Shown here: one piece after another, positions 1-8,217 of the stretch
Numbering within the stretch: the stretch's first letter is position 1
Layout of the letters: every line of letters begins with the position of its first letter
Origin: Candidatus Bathyarchaeota archaeon
Lineage (GTDB): Archaea > Thermoproteota > Bathyarchaeia > Bathyarchaeales > Bathycorpusculaceae
Length of the DNA stretch: 64,000 bases
Reading direction: 5' to 3'
Assembly: GCA_026014615.1 (NCBI GenBank)
Contig: JAOZHZ010000020.1
Span: forward strand, 186,001-250,000
Notes under the pieces: generated by a model
Seen by the model: the letters and a program-made list of their open reading frames with translations, nothing else
The model's database searches: none
What the model was told of the DNA's origin: nothing
Program-made: the position numbers and the translations under genes

Positions 1-1205
1 AAAAAGTAGCTCCGCTACGAAAGAAATACAAGGTTCTTCCTTCAACTGACGAAATAATCCAGCTATCCTCCACCTGCCGGCAATGCAACCTGTGCCAAAG
101 AGCTTGTCCTCAAAACCTTCCAGTTACCGAAGCAGTAAAAGCAGCCTCTGAAGGCGACTTGTCTTTACTGAACGAAATTTACGAAGCATGCATCGGCTGC
201 GGAAGATGCGAAGAAGTCTGCCCGCTACACCTTCAACTACACAGCTTTATAGTGAAAGCTGGCGAACGCGAGATGAGTGAAGAAAAGAACTTCTGCCGCT
301 CAGGACGAGGTGCAATCCAAGACGTCGAAATCCGAAGTGTCGGGGGTCCACTTGTGCTTGGTGAAATTCCTGGTATTCTTGCAGTTGTAGGCTGTGCTAA
401 CTATCCAAACGGTGGTAAGGATGTCTATGATATATGCAGAGAATTTGCAAAACGCCGTTTCATTGTTACTACAACTGGTTGTTCTGCAATGTCTGCTGGC
501 TCGTACAAGAACGAAGATGGTAAAACACTTTACGAAGAATTCCCAGGAGACTTCGCCGCTGGTGGTGTAGTGAATGTTGGCTCTTGCGTTTCTAATTCAC
601 ACATATCAGGCGCTGCAGTAAAAGTTGCAAATATCTTTGCCAAACGACCTCTGAGAGGGAACTATGAAGAAATCGCCGATTATATCTATAACCGTGTTGG
701 CGCAGTTGGTTTAGCTTGGGGCGCTTTCTCCCAGAAAGCGTCTTCAATTGCCTCTGGGTTCTGGCGATTAGGTATACCTGTACTTGTTGGTCCGCATGGT
801 AGCAAATACAGGCGTGCGCTTCTAGGTAGATCTGACAAGGATGAAGACTGGTACACCATAGATGCACGTACTAGTGAAAAAGTTTACACTGGACCTGCAC
901 CTGAGCACCTGTTCCAAACCGTGGAAACTAAGGAAGAAGCAATGGTTGCTATAGCTAAACTTACGATGCGTCCAAACGATACCTGGAAGGGACGTGCAGG
1001 AAAACTTTCGCATTACATTGACTTGCATAAACGTCACTACGGTTCAATGCCGCGAGACGTGAACTTGTTTGTTCGTACGCTTGCTGATGTTCCAATAACA
1101 ATGAAAGATGAAATTTTGAAGGTCTTAGAAGCGAAAGACTGGAAAGAACGATCCATTCCAGACCCCACAATGCTTCCAAGAATGGTGAGGACGATAAAGG
1201 AGTAG
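1..1205 (+). CDS. cdhA: CODH/ACS complex alpha subunit CdhA, C-terminal part (5' end outside window)
   Basis: This is the C-terminal ~400 residues of the nickel-iron CO dehydrogenase subunit of the archaeal acetyl-CoA decarbonylase/synthase complex, which interconverts CO2 and CO at the C-cluster. The frame is open from base 3, so the gene begins upstream. A TTG at 159 is internal, because conserved sequence continues before it. Two ferredoxin-type motifs characteristic of archaeal CdhA are visible: CRQCNLCQRACP (from base 75) and CIGCGRCEEVCP (about 189-224). The downstream part has the typical CODH core, with the cysteine-bearing motifs VVGCANYPNGG, TTTGCSAM and VGSCVSNSH. It is the first visible gene of the operon, with 11 bases to the next start. 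A stand-alone cdhB, which follows cdhA in methanogens, is missing here; the epsilon domain is instead fused to the gene at 3112. Identification is firm; only the N-terminus is unseen. Confidence 0.96.
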   Translation, partial: KVAPLRKKYKVLPSTDEIIQLSSTCRQCNLCQRACPQNLPVTEAVKAASEGDLSLLNEIYEACIGCGRCEEVCPLHLQLHSFIVKAGEREMSEEKNFCRSGRGAIQDVEIRSVGGPLVLGEIPGILAVVGCANYPNGGKDVYDICREFAKRRFIVTTTGCSAMSAGSYKNEDGKTLYEEFPGDFAAGGVVNVGSCVSNSHISGAAVKVANIFAKRPLRGNYEEIADYIYNRVGAVGLAWGAFSQKASSIASGFWRLGIPVLVGPHGSKYRRALLGRSDKDEDWYTIDARTSEKVYTGPAPEHLFQTVETKEEAMVAIAKLTMRPNDTWKGRAGKLSHYIDLHKRHYGSMPRDVNLFVRTLADVPITMKDEILKVLEAKDWKERSIPDPTMLPRMVRTIKE

Positions 1206-1216
1206 GTGAAAAACAA

Positions 1217-2641
1217 ATGATGGACCCACAGAAAACCAAAGAAGTAACCATAGTAATTGACGGTAAAGAAGTTAAAGCGTCCGAAGGCACCACTGTCCTG
1301 AACGTAGCAAGGCAACTCGGAATCTACATTCCTACTTTATGCTACCATGCCGAAGTTTCACCCTTCGGTGCCTGCCGCCTTTGCTCAGTCGAAGTCACAA
1401 AAAACGGACGAACCAAAGTCGTAACCTCCTGCAACTACCCCGTCGAAGAAGGCATAGTCGTCCAAACAAGCTCTGAAAAAATCAAGAAAGTCCGCAAAGG
1501 CATACTTGCCCTGCTGATGGCGCGCTGTCCAAAATCCGTTAAACTGAAGAACTTGGGAAAAGCCTACGGAATAGAAGAGCATGGTCTTTGGGAATCTGAC
1601 CCCGATGAAGACTGCATCCTCTGCGGCTTGTGTGTACGTGTCTGCAAAGAGTTAGTTGGTGTTTCTGCCATAAACTTTGCTCAACGTGGTGTTGAACGTG
1701 AAGTTACTGCACCTTATCACAGATTCTCAGAGGCATGCATTGGCTGCGGCGCATGTGCACTGGTTTGCCCCACAGGCTCAAAGAAAATCCGAATTCACAC
1801 CTACGCCACAATGGCTCCCATGAAAGGAACGCGTGACGACATCTTTGGTGTCCACACTGAAATGTTCTCAGCAAAAACTTCTGCTGCTGAAGGTGACTTC
1901 GTTAAAGCTCTGCTGGTTGCTGGACTCAAAAACGACCTGTTTGACACGGTTGTTTTTGCTCAACGAAAAGACGGCTACTCCGCTGAGGCAGTTATTGTTG
2001 AAACCACTGGGGACATATTGAAGGCAAAAGCTGCCCCATTCCTTAGGGTAAACACCATGGCTGCTCTTCAAGACGCTATTGAGCAAGGGAAACGTAAAAT
2101 CGGTTTCGTCGGTTTACCCTGCCAAGTCCGCGCCGTACGCAAAGTGCAACAGACGCTGCAGCAGGAAATGCCTGACTTAGACATTACCTCTGTAGGGCTC
2201 TTCTGTAAGCATTCGTTTAATCCTAAGAAGCTTAAGGAAGAAGTCAAGAAGCTTTTAGATGTTGACATCGACCAAGCTGAAAAAACTCAGATTCGCGGTG
2301 ACAAATTCATAGTGCAAGTGAACGGCAACGAATACTCATGCAACATAGACCAACTCAACAACGCCATAGAAGCAGGATGCACATACTGTAACGACTTTCC
2401 CGCCAATTTTGCTGATCTTGCTGTCGGTTCAGCTGGAAGCGAAAACGGCTGTTCCACAGTTATAGTGCGAACTGAGAAAGGCAAAGCTTTGCTGGACACA
2501 ATCGACTTCACAAAAGCCGCGGTTAAGAAGGAGGAAATTGCAGCTTTGTCGGAGGCTAAGAAGAACCGTGCGAAAGAGCACACTGGACCTATTATCAAGG
2601 AAATAATTGCACACCGTGCACAGGAGAAGAAGGTGGAGTAA
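1217..2641 (+). CDS. Fusion protein: NuoG/HydA-N-type Fe-S module + FrhB (F420 dehydrogenase beta) domain
   Basis: A 474-residue electron-transfer protein inside the CODH/ACS operon. Residues ~8-75 are a plant-type [2Fe-2S] domain (C42, C53, C56, C72) as at the N-terminus of NuoG, HoxU and HydA. The His/Cys [4Fe-4S] site that normally follows is lost: the region after LLMARCP has no HxxxCxxC pattern. Two [4Fe-4S] motifs follow (C133, C136, C139, C143; C174, C177, C180, C184). Residues ~210-430 match the FrhB/FpoF family (FVGLPCQVRAVRK, GLFCKHSF, AGCTYCNDFPANFADL), which binds FAD and exchanges electrons between F420 and Fe-S clusters in known members. In HydA a hydrogenase domain would occupy this C-terminal place. 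Start: ATG 1217 or 1220 behind GGAG at ~1199; the stop directly abuts the next start. The domains are clear. The substrate (F420, ferredoxin or other) is inferred. Confidence 0.9.
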   Translation: MMDPQKTKEVTIVIDGKEVKASEGTTVLNVARQLGIYIPTLCYHAEVSPFGACRLCSVEVTKNGRTKVVTSCNYPVEEGIVVQTSSEKIKKVRKGILALLMARCPKSVKLKNLGKAYGIEEHGLWESDPDEDCILCGLCVRVCKELVGVSAINFAQRGVEREVTAPYHRFSEACIGCGACALVCPTGSKKIRIHTYATMAPMKGTRDDIFGVHTEMFSAKTSAAEGDFVKALLVAGLKNDLFDTVVFAQRKDGYSAEAVIVETTGDILKAKAAPFLRVNTMAALQDAIEQGKRKIGFVGLPCQVRAVRKVQQTLQQEMPDLDITSVGLFCKHSFNPKKLKEEVKKLLDVDIDQAEKTQIRGDKFIVQVNGNEYSCNIDQLNNAIEAGCTYCNDFPANFADLAVGSAGSENGCSTVIVRTEKGKALLDTIDFTKAAVKKEEIAALSEAKKNRAKEHTGPIIKEIIAHRAQEKKVE

Positions 2642-3109
2642 ATGGAAAACGACCAGATAGCCAAAATAGACAAAATAATCGACAAATACGTCGGAAAGGA
2701 AGGCGTTCTAATCCAACTCCTTCTAGAAATACAGGGCGAACTGAACTGGGTTCCCAAAGAAGCCGTTACCCGAATAAACGAACGACTCGGCATTCCAGTG
2801 AGTGACATCTACCGAGTTGCAAGCTTCTACTCTGCCATCAGCCTCAAACCACGCGGCAAATACCTTGTCCGGGTATGTGCAGGAACAGCCTGCTACGTAC
2901 GTGGTGGACAAAGAATTCTGGACGCAGCAGAACAAGCCATCGGAATAAACGCCGGCGAAACCTCAAGCGACTTGAAATTCACACTGGAAACAGTAAACTG
3001 CCTTGGTTGTTGCGCTCTGGGTCCAGTGGTGGAAATAAACGGTAAATACTACGGAACTGCAACCCCCAAGCAGATTAAAAAAATAGTTGAAAACAAACGG
3101 AGTGCATAA
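2642..3109 (+). CDS. NuoE/HydC-type [2Fe-2S] thioredoxin-like subunit
   Basis: A 155-residue protein of the NADH dehydrogenase 24 kDa (NuoE) / HydC family, with normal length. An N-terminal helical part (IDKYVGKEGVLIQLLLEIQG) is followed by a thioredoxin-like domain holding one [2Fe-2S] cluster through C79, C84, C120 and C124 (VCAGTACYVRGG, NCLGCCALGP). In complex I and bifurcating hydrogenases it docks on NuoF/HydB and takes electrons from the FMN. It starts one base after the upstream stop behind GGTGGAG and ends two bases before the NuoF-type gene, so co-translation is likely. The conserved PKE..rIne..gip.sdiYrVASFYSaIs block fits the family closely. Confidence 0.94.
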   Translation: MENDQIAKIDKIIDKYVGKEGVLIQLLLEIQGELNWVPKEAVTRINERLGIPVSDIYRVASFYSAISLKPRGKYLVRVCAGTACYVRGGQRILDAAEQAIGINAGETSSDLKFTLETVNCLGCCALGPVVEINGKYYGTATPKQIKKIVENKRSA

Positions 3110-3111
3110 CC

Positions 3112-5556
3112 ATGACACGCCTTAATTCCTCAACTGATCTGGAACAACTCCAAAAAGACATAATCTCAAAACGCGACCCTAACCAATTAACCATAGCAAT
3201 TTGTACAAGCACTGGCTGCGAAGCTTTAGGCGCACAAGAAGTGCTTGAAACTCTCAAAGCAGAACTGAAGAAACATGGATTAGAAAACAAGGTTCACATA
3301 CGTGAAACAGGCTGCTTAGGTTTCTGCGAACAAGGTCCACGACTTGTCATTTACCCACAAGGAGTCTACTACTTCAAAGTTCAAGCTTCTGACGTGCCCG
3401 ATATCGTCTCCAAAACTTTGCTCAACAATGAAGTCGTTGAACACATACTATACAAAAACGCGGTCACAGGCAAAATCACCGAAAAACTGTCTGATGTTCC
3501 ATTTTACAAATACCAAAACAGGCTCCTGTTGGAAAACAACGCCAAAGTAGACCCCAAGAAAATCGAGGACTACTTTGCTTTGGGCGGTTACTCTGCGTTA
3601 GCCAAATCTCTTTCTAAGATGACTCCTGAGGGCGTTCTGGACGAAATCAAGAATTCCAAACTTCGTGGTCGCGGTGGCGGTGGTTTCCCTACTGGGCGCA
3701 AATGGGAATCAACCCGCAAAGCAGAAGGCGAACCCAAATATGTCATCGTAAACTGTGACGAAGGTGACCCGGGAGCTTTCATGAACCGCGCGTTGATGGA
3801 AGGTAACCCCCACAGCATCCTTGAAGGTTTAATCATCGCGGCGTACGCTGTCGGCGCAAGTGAAGGTTTCCTCTATGTCCGCCAAGAATACCCGTTGGCA
3901 GTAGAAAACATGCAACTCGCTATCAAAGAAGCTGAAACGTATGGATTGCTGGGTGAAAACATCCTTGGGTCCAACTTTAATTTTAAAGTTTGCATCCACA
4001 AAGGCGCTGGGGCATTTGTTTCCGGTGAATCTACTGCTTTGATGAACGCCATAGAGGGCAAAGTAGGCGAACCACGACCCAAATACGTGCATACTTCAGA
4101 CAAAGGGCTCTTTGAAAAACCCAGTGTCCTTAACAACGTTGAAACTTACGCGAATGTTCCCATGATCATAAACAACGGTGCAGACTGGTTCCAAACCATA
4201 GGCACTGAAGGCAGCAAAGGCACAAAGATTTTCGCTTTAGCAGGCAAAGTTAACAACACTGGATTAGTTGAAGTACCCTTAGGCGTGACCCTGCGAGATG
4301 TCATCTTCAAAATAGGCGGCGGCATCCGAAACAACAAGAAATTCAAAGCAGTCCAAACAGGTGGACCTTCAGGCGGAGTTATTCCAAAACAATTCCTTGA
4401 TTACCCAGTTGACTTCGACGAACTCAGCAAGCTGGGCTCCATGATGGGTTCTGGCGGCATGATCGTGTTGGACTCAGAAACCTGCATGGTTGACGTAGCC
4501 CGCTACTTCATTAACTTCCTCTGCGACGAATCTTGTGGTCAATGTGTCCCCTGTCGTGAAGGCCTCAAGCAGGCACGCAAAATCTTAGACGACATAGTTA
4601 CAGGCAACGGTAAACCAGGCGACTTTGATACTTTGCAGCGCATTGCTGAAACAATGAGTGTTGCTTCCCTTTGCGCTTTAGGACAAACTGCAGCTAACCC
4701 AATGTTGACCACTCTTCGCCACTTTAAAGATGAATACTTAGCTCACATCGAAGAAAAACGGTGCCCCGCACTAGTTTGCAAGAAACTGCTAACCTTCCAC
4801 ATCAACCCAGAGAAATGCACCGGCTGCCAATACTGTGCAATGAGCTGTTCTGAACACGCCATTGTAGGCGCCATGGATAAAATCCACGTAATCGACCAAG
4901 ACAAATGCACCCAGTGTGGAACCTGCTTCGATATGTGCCCGCCCGAGTATTCTGCAGTACAGAAACTTTCTGGTGAACCAGCGCCTCCACCGATTCCAGA
5001 AGATAACCGTTGGATAAAACGGCCATGGGCGCTAGCTGAGGTTTCAGGAACAAAGAAGGCTTACATAATCTCCAACGCTAACGTCGCTGCTGACTTAGTT
5101 TCAAAAGCAACCCATCCAATTCTCATCGTGGGCTCAAAAGCTGTAGAGAACCAGTACGAAGGAAGAAACCTGATTGACTACCTGATAGAGTTCGCTAATA
5201 AAATTAATATGCCTGTAGTTGCAACCGCCCAAGCAGTTAACGAATTCCTGAAGAGAGGCTACACACCCGCTGGCGCAATGTCTGCCACCGAAATCGGGGC
5301 GCGGCTAGTTGACTCCGAATGGATGGGCATCGACGCCCAAGGTCCACACGACATGGCTATCTTTGCAGGTGTACCCATGGTTACTGCCGTTGAGGTCTTA
5401 TCTGGGCTGAAGAACTTTGCACCTAAACTTAAAACTATAAACTTGGACAATATGTATAATCAGCATGCAAGCTGGTCTTTGCCTAGCTCAACGGTGAAAG
5501 ATTGGGTTGCTACCCTCACAGTCATGACTTCAAAATTAGAAGATGGAGGAAACTAA
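3112..5556 (+). CDS. Fusion protein: NuoF/HydB-type NAD(P)H-FMN subunit + 2x[4Fe-4S] ferredoxin + CdhB (CODH/ACS epsilon) domain
   Basis: An 814-residue fusion. Domains in order: thioredoxin-like [2Fe-2S] (C31, C36, C68, C72); the NuoF core with the nucleotide/FMN glycine loop RGRGGGGFPTGRKW (185-198) and NCDEGDPGAF (from 214); SLBB region; the N3-type [4Fe-4S] (C475, C478, C481, C521); the loop HIEEKRCPALVC (H545, C551, C556), which resembles the zinc loop of bifurcating HydB; a ferredoxin with two [4Fe-4S] motifs (C569-C579, C599-C609). From W639 to the end it is no longer HydB. It matches CdhB, the epsilon subunit of CODH/ACS: LVSKATHPILIVGSK, MPVVATAQAV, EWMGIDAQGPHDMAIF, VLSGLKNFAPKLKTI. 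CdhB binds CdhA in methanogens and is thought to carry flavin, so the fusion would tether an NAD(P)H-oxidising flavoprotein to CO dehydrogenase. The frame is uninterrupted. Domain calls are firm; bifurcation is inference. Confidence 0.95.
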   Translation: MTRLNSSTDLEQLQKDIISKRDPNQLTIAICTSTGCEALGAQEVLETLKAELKKHGLENKVHIRETGCLGFCEQGPRLVIYPQGVYYFKVQASDVPDIVSKTLLNNEVVEHILYKNAVTGKITEKLSDVPFYKYQNRLLLENNAKVDPKKIEDYFALGGYSALAKSLSKMTPEGVLDEIKNSKLRGRGGGGFPTGRKWESTRKAEGEPKYVIVNCDEGDPGAFMNRALMEGNPHSILEGLIIAAYAVGASEGFLYVRQEYPLAVENMQLAIKEAETYGLLGENILGSNFNFKVCIHKGAGAFVSGESTALMNAIEGKVGEPRPKYVHTSDKGLFEKPSVLNNVETYANVPMIINNGADWFQTIGTEGSKGTKIFALAGKVNNTGLVEVPLGVTLRDVIFKIGGGIRNNKKFKAVQTGGPSGGVIPKQFLDYPVDFDELSKLGSMMGSGGMIVLDSETCMVDVARYFINFLCDESCGQCVPCREGLKQARKILDDIVTGNGKPGDFDTLQRIAETMSVASLCALGQTAANPMLTTLRHFKDEYLAHIEEKRCPALVCKKLLTFHINPEKCTGCQYCAMSCSEHAIVGAMDKIHVIDQDKCTQCGTCFDMCPPEYSAVQKLSGEPAPPPIPEDNRWIKRPWALAEVSGTKKAYIISNANVAADLVSKATHPILIVGSKAVENQYEGRNLIDYLIEFANKINMPVVATAQAVNEFLKRGYTPAGAMSATEIGARLVDSEWMGIDAQGPHDMAIFAGVPMVTAVEVLSGLKNFAPKLKTINLDNMYNQHASWSLPSSTVKDWVATLTVMTSKLEDGGN

Positions 5557-5560
5557 GAAA

Positions 5561-6961
5561 ATGTCAATGTTTGAAGATATACCAGTAGAAGTTGGCGTAA
5601 TCTACGAAGGAGAACGCGTACGCAAAAACGATATGCAAGTAGAACTTGGCGGACCTAAAGTCAAAGAAAAATTTGAGCTCGCAAAAGTTAGACCTATGGA
5701 AGCAGTTGAAGACGGCAAAGTCACCATAATTGGACCCGACCTAAAAGATATACCTGAAGGAAGCGTTGTGCCCTTCGGCATAATTGTCGAAACAGCAGGT
5801 CCAACCCTTGACGCAGGACTCGAAGGCGTAATTGAAAGACGCATTCACGGCTACCTCAACTACATCGAAGGCTTCATGCACTTAAACCAGCGCTACGACA
5901 TCTGGATGAGACTCAACAAAAAATCCTTCCAGAAAGGACTCAACAGCTTCGGATACCTCGGCAAAGTTCTGTATCGCCTATTCAAGAGTGAACTGTCAAT
6001 CATAGAGAAAGTGCAAATAACCTTCATAACTGACCCCGCGAAAATTACCGAAAAGTTCTCTGAAGCCGTTGCCGACTACGAGGCACGCGACGCAAAAGCC
6101 CGAGGGCTCAAAGATGAAGAAGTGGACAAAGTCTACGGGTGTGTACTATGCCAATCATTCGCTCCAAGCCACGTCTGTGTCATTACACCTCAACGTTACA
6201 GCAACTGCGGCGCCATCAGCTGGTTTGACGGCAAAGCCTCAGCAAGCATAGACCCTAAGGGTCCAGTGTTCGCTATCGAACGTGGAGAACTTATCAACGC
6301 AGAGAAAGGCGAATTCAGCGGCGTCAACGAAACTGTCAAGAAACGCAGCATGGGCGACGTTAACAAGGTTTGGCTCTACACAGCATTTGACTACCCCCAC
6401 ACATCATGTGGATGCTTTGAAGCAATAGCTTTCTACATCCCCGAAGTCGACGGCCTAGGCGTAGTTCACAGAAACTTCAAAGGCGTAACAGTAAACGGCT
6501 TACCCTTCAGCACACTCGCGGACTCGGCAGCAGGCGGACGACAAGTCGACGGCTTCCACGGAATGTCCATAGAATACATGCGCAGCAAGAAATTCTTCGC
6601 AGCAGACGGTGGATGGAACCGAATAGTTTGGCTGCCAAAAGAAATCAAGGAACGCGTCAAAGAATTCATCCCTGCAGATGTAGTTGACAAAATCGCCACT
6701 GAAGAAAACGCTACCAACACCGACGACCTTAAGGCTTTCCTGAAAGACAAGAACCACCCAATAGTTGAGAGATGGGTCGAAGAAACGGCTGTTGAAGAAG
6801 CACCCGCAGAGGAAGCGCAAATCGAAGATCAAACAATGCCAGTGATGACTGCATCATCTTTGCCAATAACGGCTGGCGGCTTCAAGATAATTCTGAAGGA
6901 TGCAAAGATATATGCCAACAAGGTCATAATTAAGACCCTCAAAGACGAAAAAGCAAAATAA
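5561..6961 (+). CDS. cdhC: CODH/ACS complex beta subunit CdhC (acetyl-CoA synthase)
   Basis: Acetyl-CoA synthase subunit, which joins CO, a methyl group from the corrinoid protein and CoA at the nickel A-cluster. A-cluster cysteines are visible: CVLC (C194, C197), C206, C216 and the CGC motif (C283, C285), whose backbone and thiols bind the distal nickel. Total length of ~466 residues matches archaeal CdhC, which lacks the N-terminal domain of bacterial AcsB. The tail has an acidic linker (EETAVEEAPAEEAQIED) and a short basic end. The start is placed at ATG 5561, because GGAGGA at 5545-5550 lies 10 bases upstream; an ATG at 5543 would overlap the preceding gene and bury that site. The stop overlaps the cdhD start (TAATG). 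Confidence 0.96.
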   Translation: MSMFEDIPVEVGVIYEGERVRKNDMQVELGGPKVKEKFELAKVRPMEAVEDGKVTIIGPDLKDIPEGSVVPFGIIVETAGPTLDAGLEGVIERRIHGYLNYIEGFMHLNQRYDIWMRLNKKSFQKGLNSFGYLGKVLYRLFKSELSIIEKVQITFITDPAKITEKFSEAVADYEARDAKARGLKDEEVDKVYGCVLCQSFAPSHVCVITPQRYSNCGAISWFDGKASASIDPKGPVFAIERGELINAEKGEFSGVNETVKKRSMGDVNKVWLYTAFDYPHTSCGCFEAIAFYIPEVDGLGVVHRNFKGVTVNGLPFSTLADSAAGGRQVDGFHGMSIEYMRSKKFFAADGGWNRIVWLPKEIKERVKEFIPADVVDKIATEENATNTDDLKAFLKDKNHPIVERWVEETAVEEAPAEEAQIEDQTMPVMTASSLPITAGGFKIILKDAKIYANKVIIKTLKDEKAK

Positions 6962-8205
6962 TGGTGACACCCTTGCCCCACCACAACAAAAAAGACGACA
7001 AAAAAGAATCTGGCGCCGAAGGTTTGGGGTTAAGTCCCGACCTTTTGGATCTTCTTGCCAAGTTCCAAGAAATTGAGCTGGAAGACTTCCAGATGGAAGT
7101 TGGCGAGATGGAGTTGTCCTTTACGCCTGGCATGTTTGGACAAGCAATGCCTACGTTAAAGCTGCCTCCAGCGTTGAAAGCTAAGCCCGTTAATATGCTG
7201 AAGGCAGAGTTCGTACCGCCAGTGGAAACTTACCCCAGCAGCATTACTGAAGTAAAACTAGGTGGCACCCGAAGCGAAGGTGACACACGCGGCAAAACTG
7301 TTGTCATCGGAGGAGAGACTTCACCTGCTTTCTACACCTTTGAACGCCCCATAGTTCACTCACCAATCGTGACGTTGGACGTTTTTGACATGGAAGTTCC
7401 CTTGTCAAAGGCAGTCAAGATGCACGTGAAAGATGTTGTCGGTGACCCCGCAGCTTGGGCAAAGCGTGCAGTGGAGAAGTTCGGCGCAGACATGGTTACA
7501 GTACACCTGATCAGCATTGACCCCCTGCTAAAAGACGCTACACCCAAAGATGCCGTCAAGACCGTTGAGAACATCCTGCAGGCAGTTGACGTTCCGTTGG
7601 TAATCGGCGGATGCGGTGACCCAGTTAAGGACGCTGATGTGTTTGCGGAAGTAACTGAAACTTTCAAGGGCGAACGCTTCTTGATAAGTTCTCTAACAAG
7701 CGACATGAACATTGACCGATGCGCAAAGTTCGTTAAACAAAACGGGCACGCAGCGCTCTCGTTTACTCCGATGGACTTGAACTTGGCACGTGAACTTAAC
7801 CGCAGACTCTACGACTACTTAGACAGAGAAGACATCGTCATGGACCTAACAACGGCAGCTTTAGGCTACGGCTTGGACTACGCTTTTACTAACATGGAAC
7901 GCGCAAGACTTGCAGGTTTATTGGGTGATGCAGAATTAGCTCACCCAATGTCTTCAGGCACCACTAACGCTTGGGCAGCACGAGAAGCATGGCTCAAGAT
8001 GGCTCCTGAATGGGAACCCCGCGAACTGCGAGGACCCCTGTGGGAAGTCACCACCGCACTCACATTGCTGCTTGCAGGCGTAGACCTGTTCATGATGATG
8101 CATCCTGCCGCAGTGAAGACCCTCAAAGACGTAACCAAAAACTTAGTGAACGGCGGAAAAGTCGACGCAAGCAAATTTGCCGACTGGGTTTCCGTTAAGG
8201 CTTAA
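6961..8205 (+). CDS. cdhD: CODH/ACS complex delta subunit CdhD (corrinoid Fe-S protein, small subunit)
   Basis: Small subunit of the corrinoid iron-sulfur protein, which with CdhE carries the methyl group from tetrahydro(sarcina)pterin to acetyl-CoA synthase. The 414 residues show the CdhD pattern: an N-terminal part with LEDFQMEVGEMEL, then a TIM-barrel core with VVIGGETSPAFYTFE, VTLDVFDMEVPLSKAVK and PLVIGGCGDPVKDADV, and the C-terminal stretch MSSGTTNAWAAREAWLK. It carries no Fe-S motif, as expected. It overlaps the cdhC stop by one base and is 12 bases from cdhE, so the pair is probably co-translated. GTG 6964 is an alternative start. Confidence 0.95.
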   Translation: MVTPLPHHNKKDDKKESGAEGLGLSPDLLDLLAKFQEIELEDFQMEVGEMELSFTPGMFGQAMPTLKLPPALKAKPVNMLKAEFVPPVETYPSSITEVKLGGTRSEGDTRGKTVVIGGETSPAFYTFERPIVHSPIVTLDVFDMEVPLSKAVKMHVKDVVGDPAAWAKRAVEKFGADMVTVHLISIDPLLKDATPKDAVKTVENILQAVDVPLVIGGCGDPVKDADVFAEVTETFKGERFLISSLTSDMNIDRCAKFVKQNGHAALSFTPMDLNLARELNRRLYDYLDREDIVMDLTTAALGYGLDYAFTNMERARLAGLLGDAELAHPMSSGTTNAWAAREAWLKMAPEWEPRELRGPLWEVTTALTLLLAGVDLFMMMHPAAVKTLKDVTKNLVNGGKVDASKFADWVSVKA

Positions 8206-8217
8206 GGAGATGCAACA

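Noticed and set aside
159..1205. TTG at 159 as the start of the first gene
   Set aside because: Conserved CdhA sequence with a full ferredoxin motif runs in frame from base 3, so the gene begins outside the window.
592..3290. Minus-strand frames across the cdh operon (592-867, 961-1293, 2287-2808, 3588-3836 and others)
   Set aside because: They lie opposite strongly conserved genes, show no ribosome-binding sites and no protein motifs; they are by-products of codon bias.
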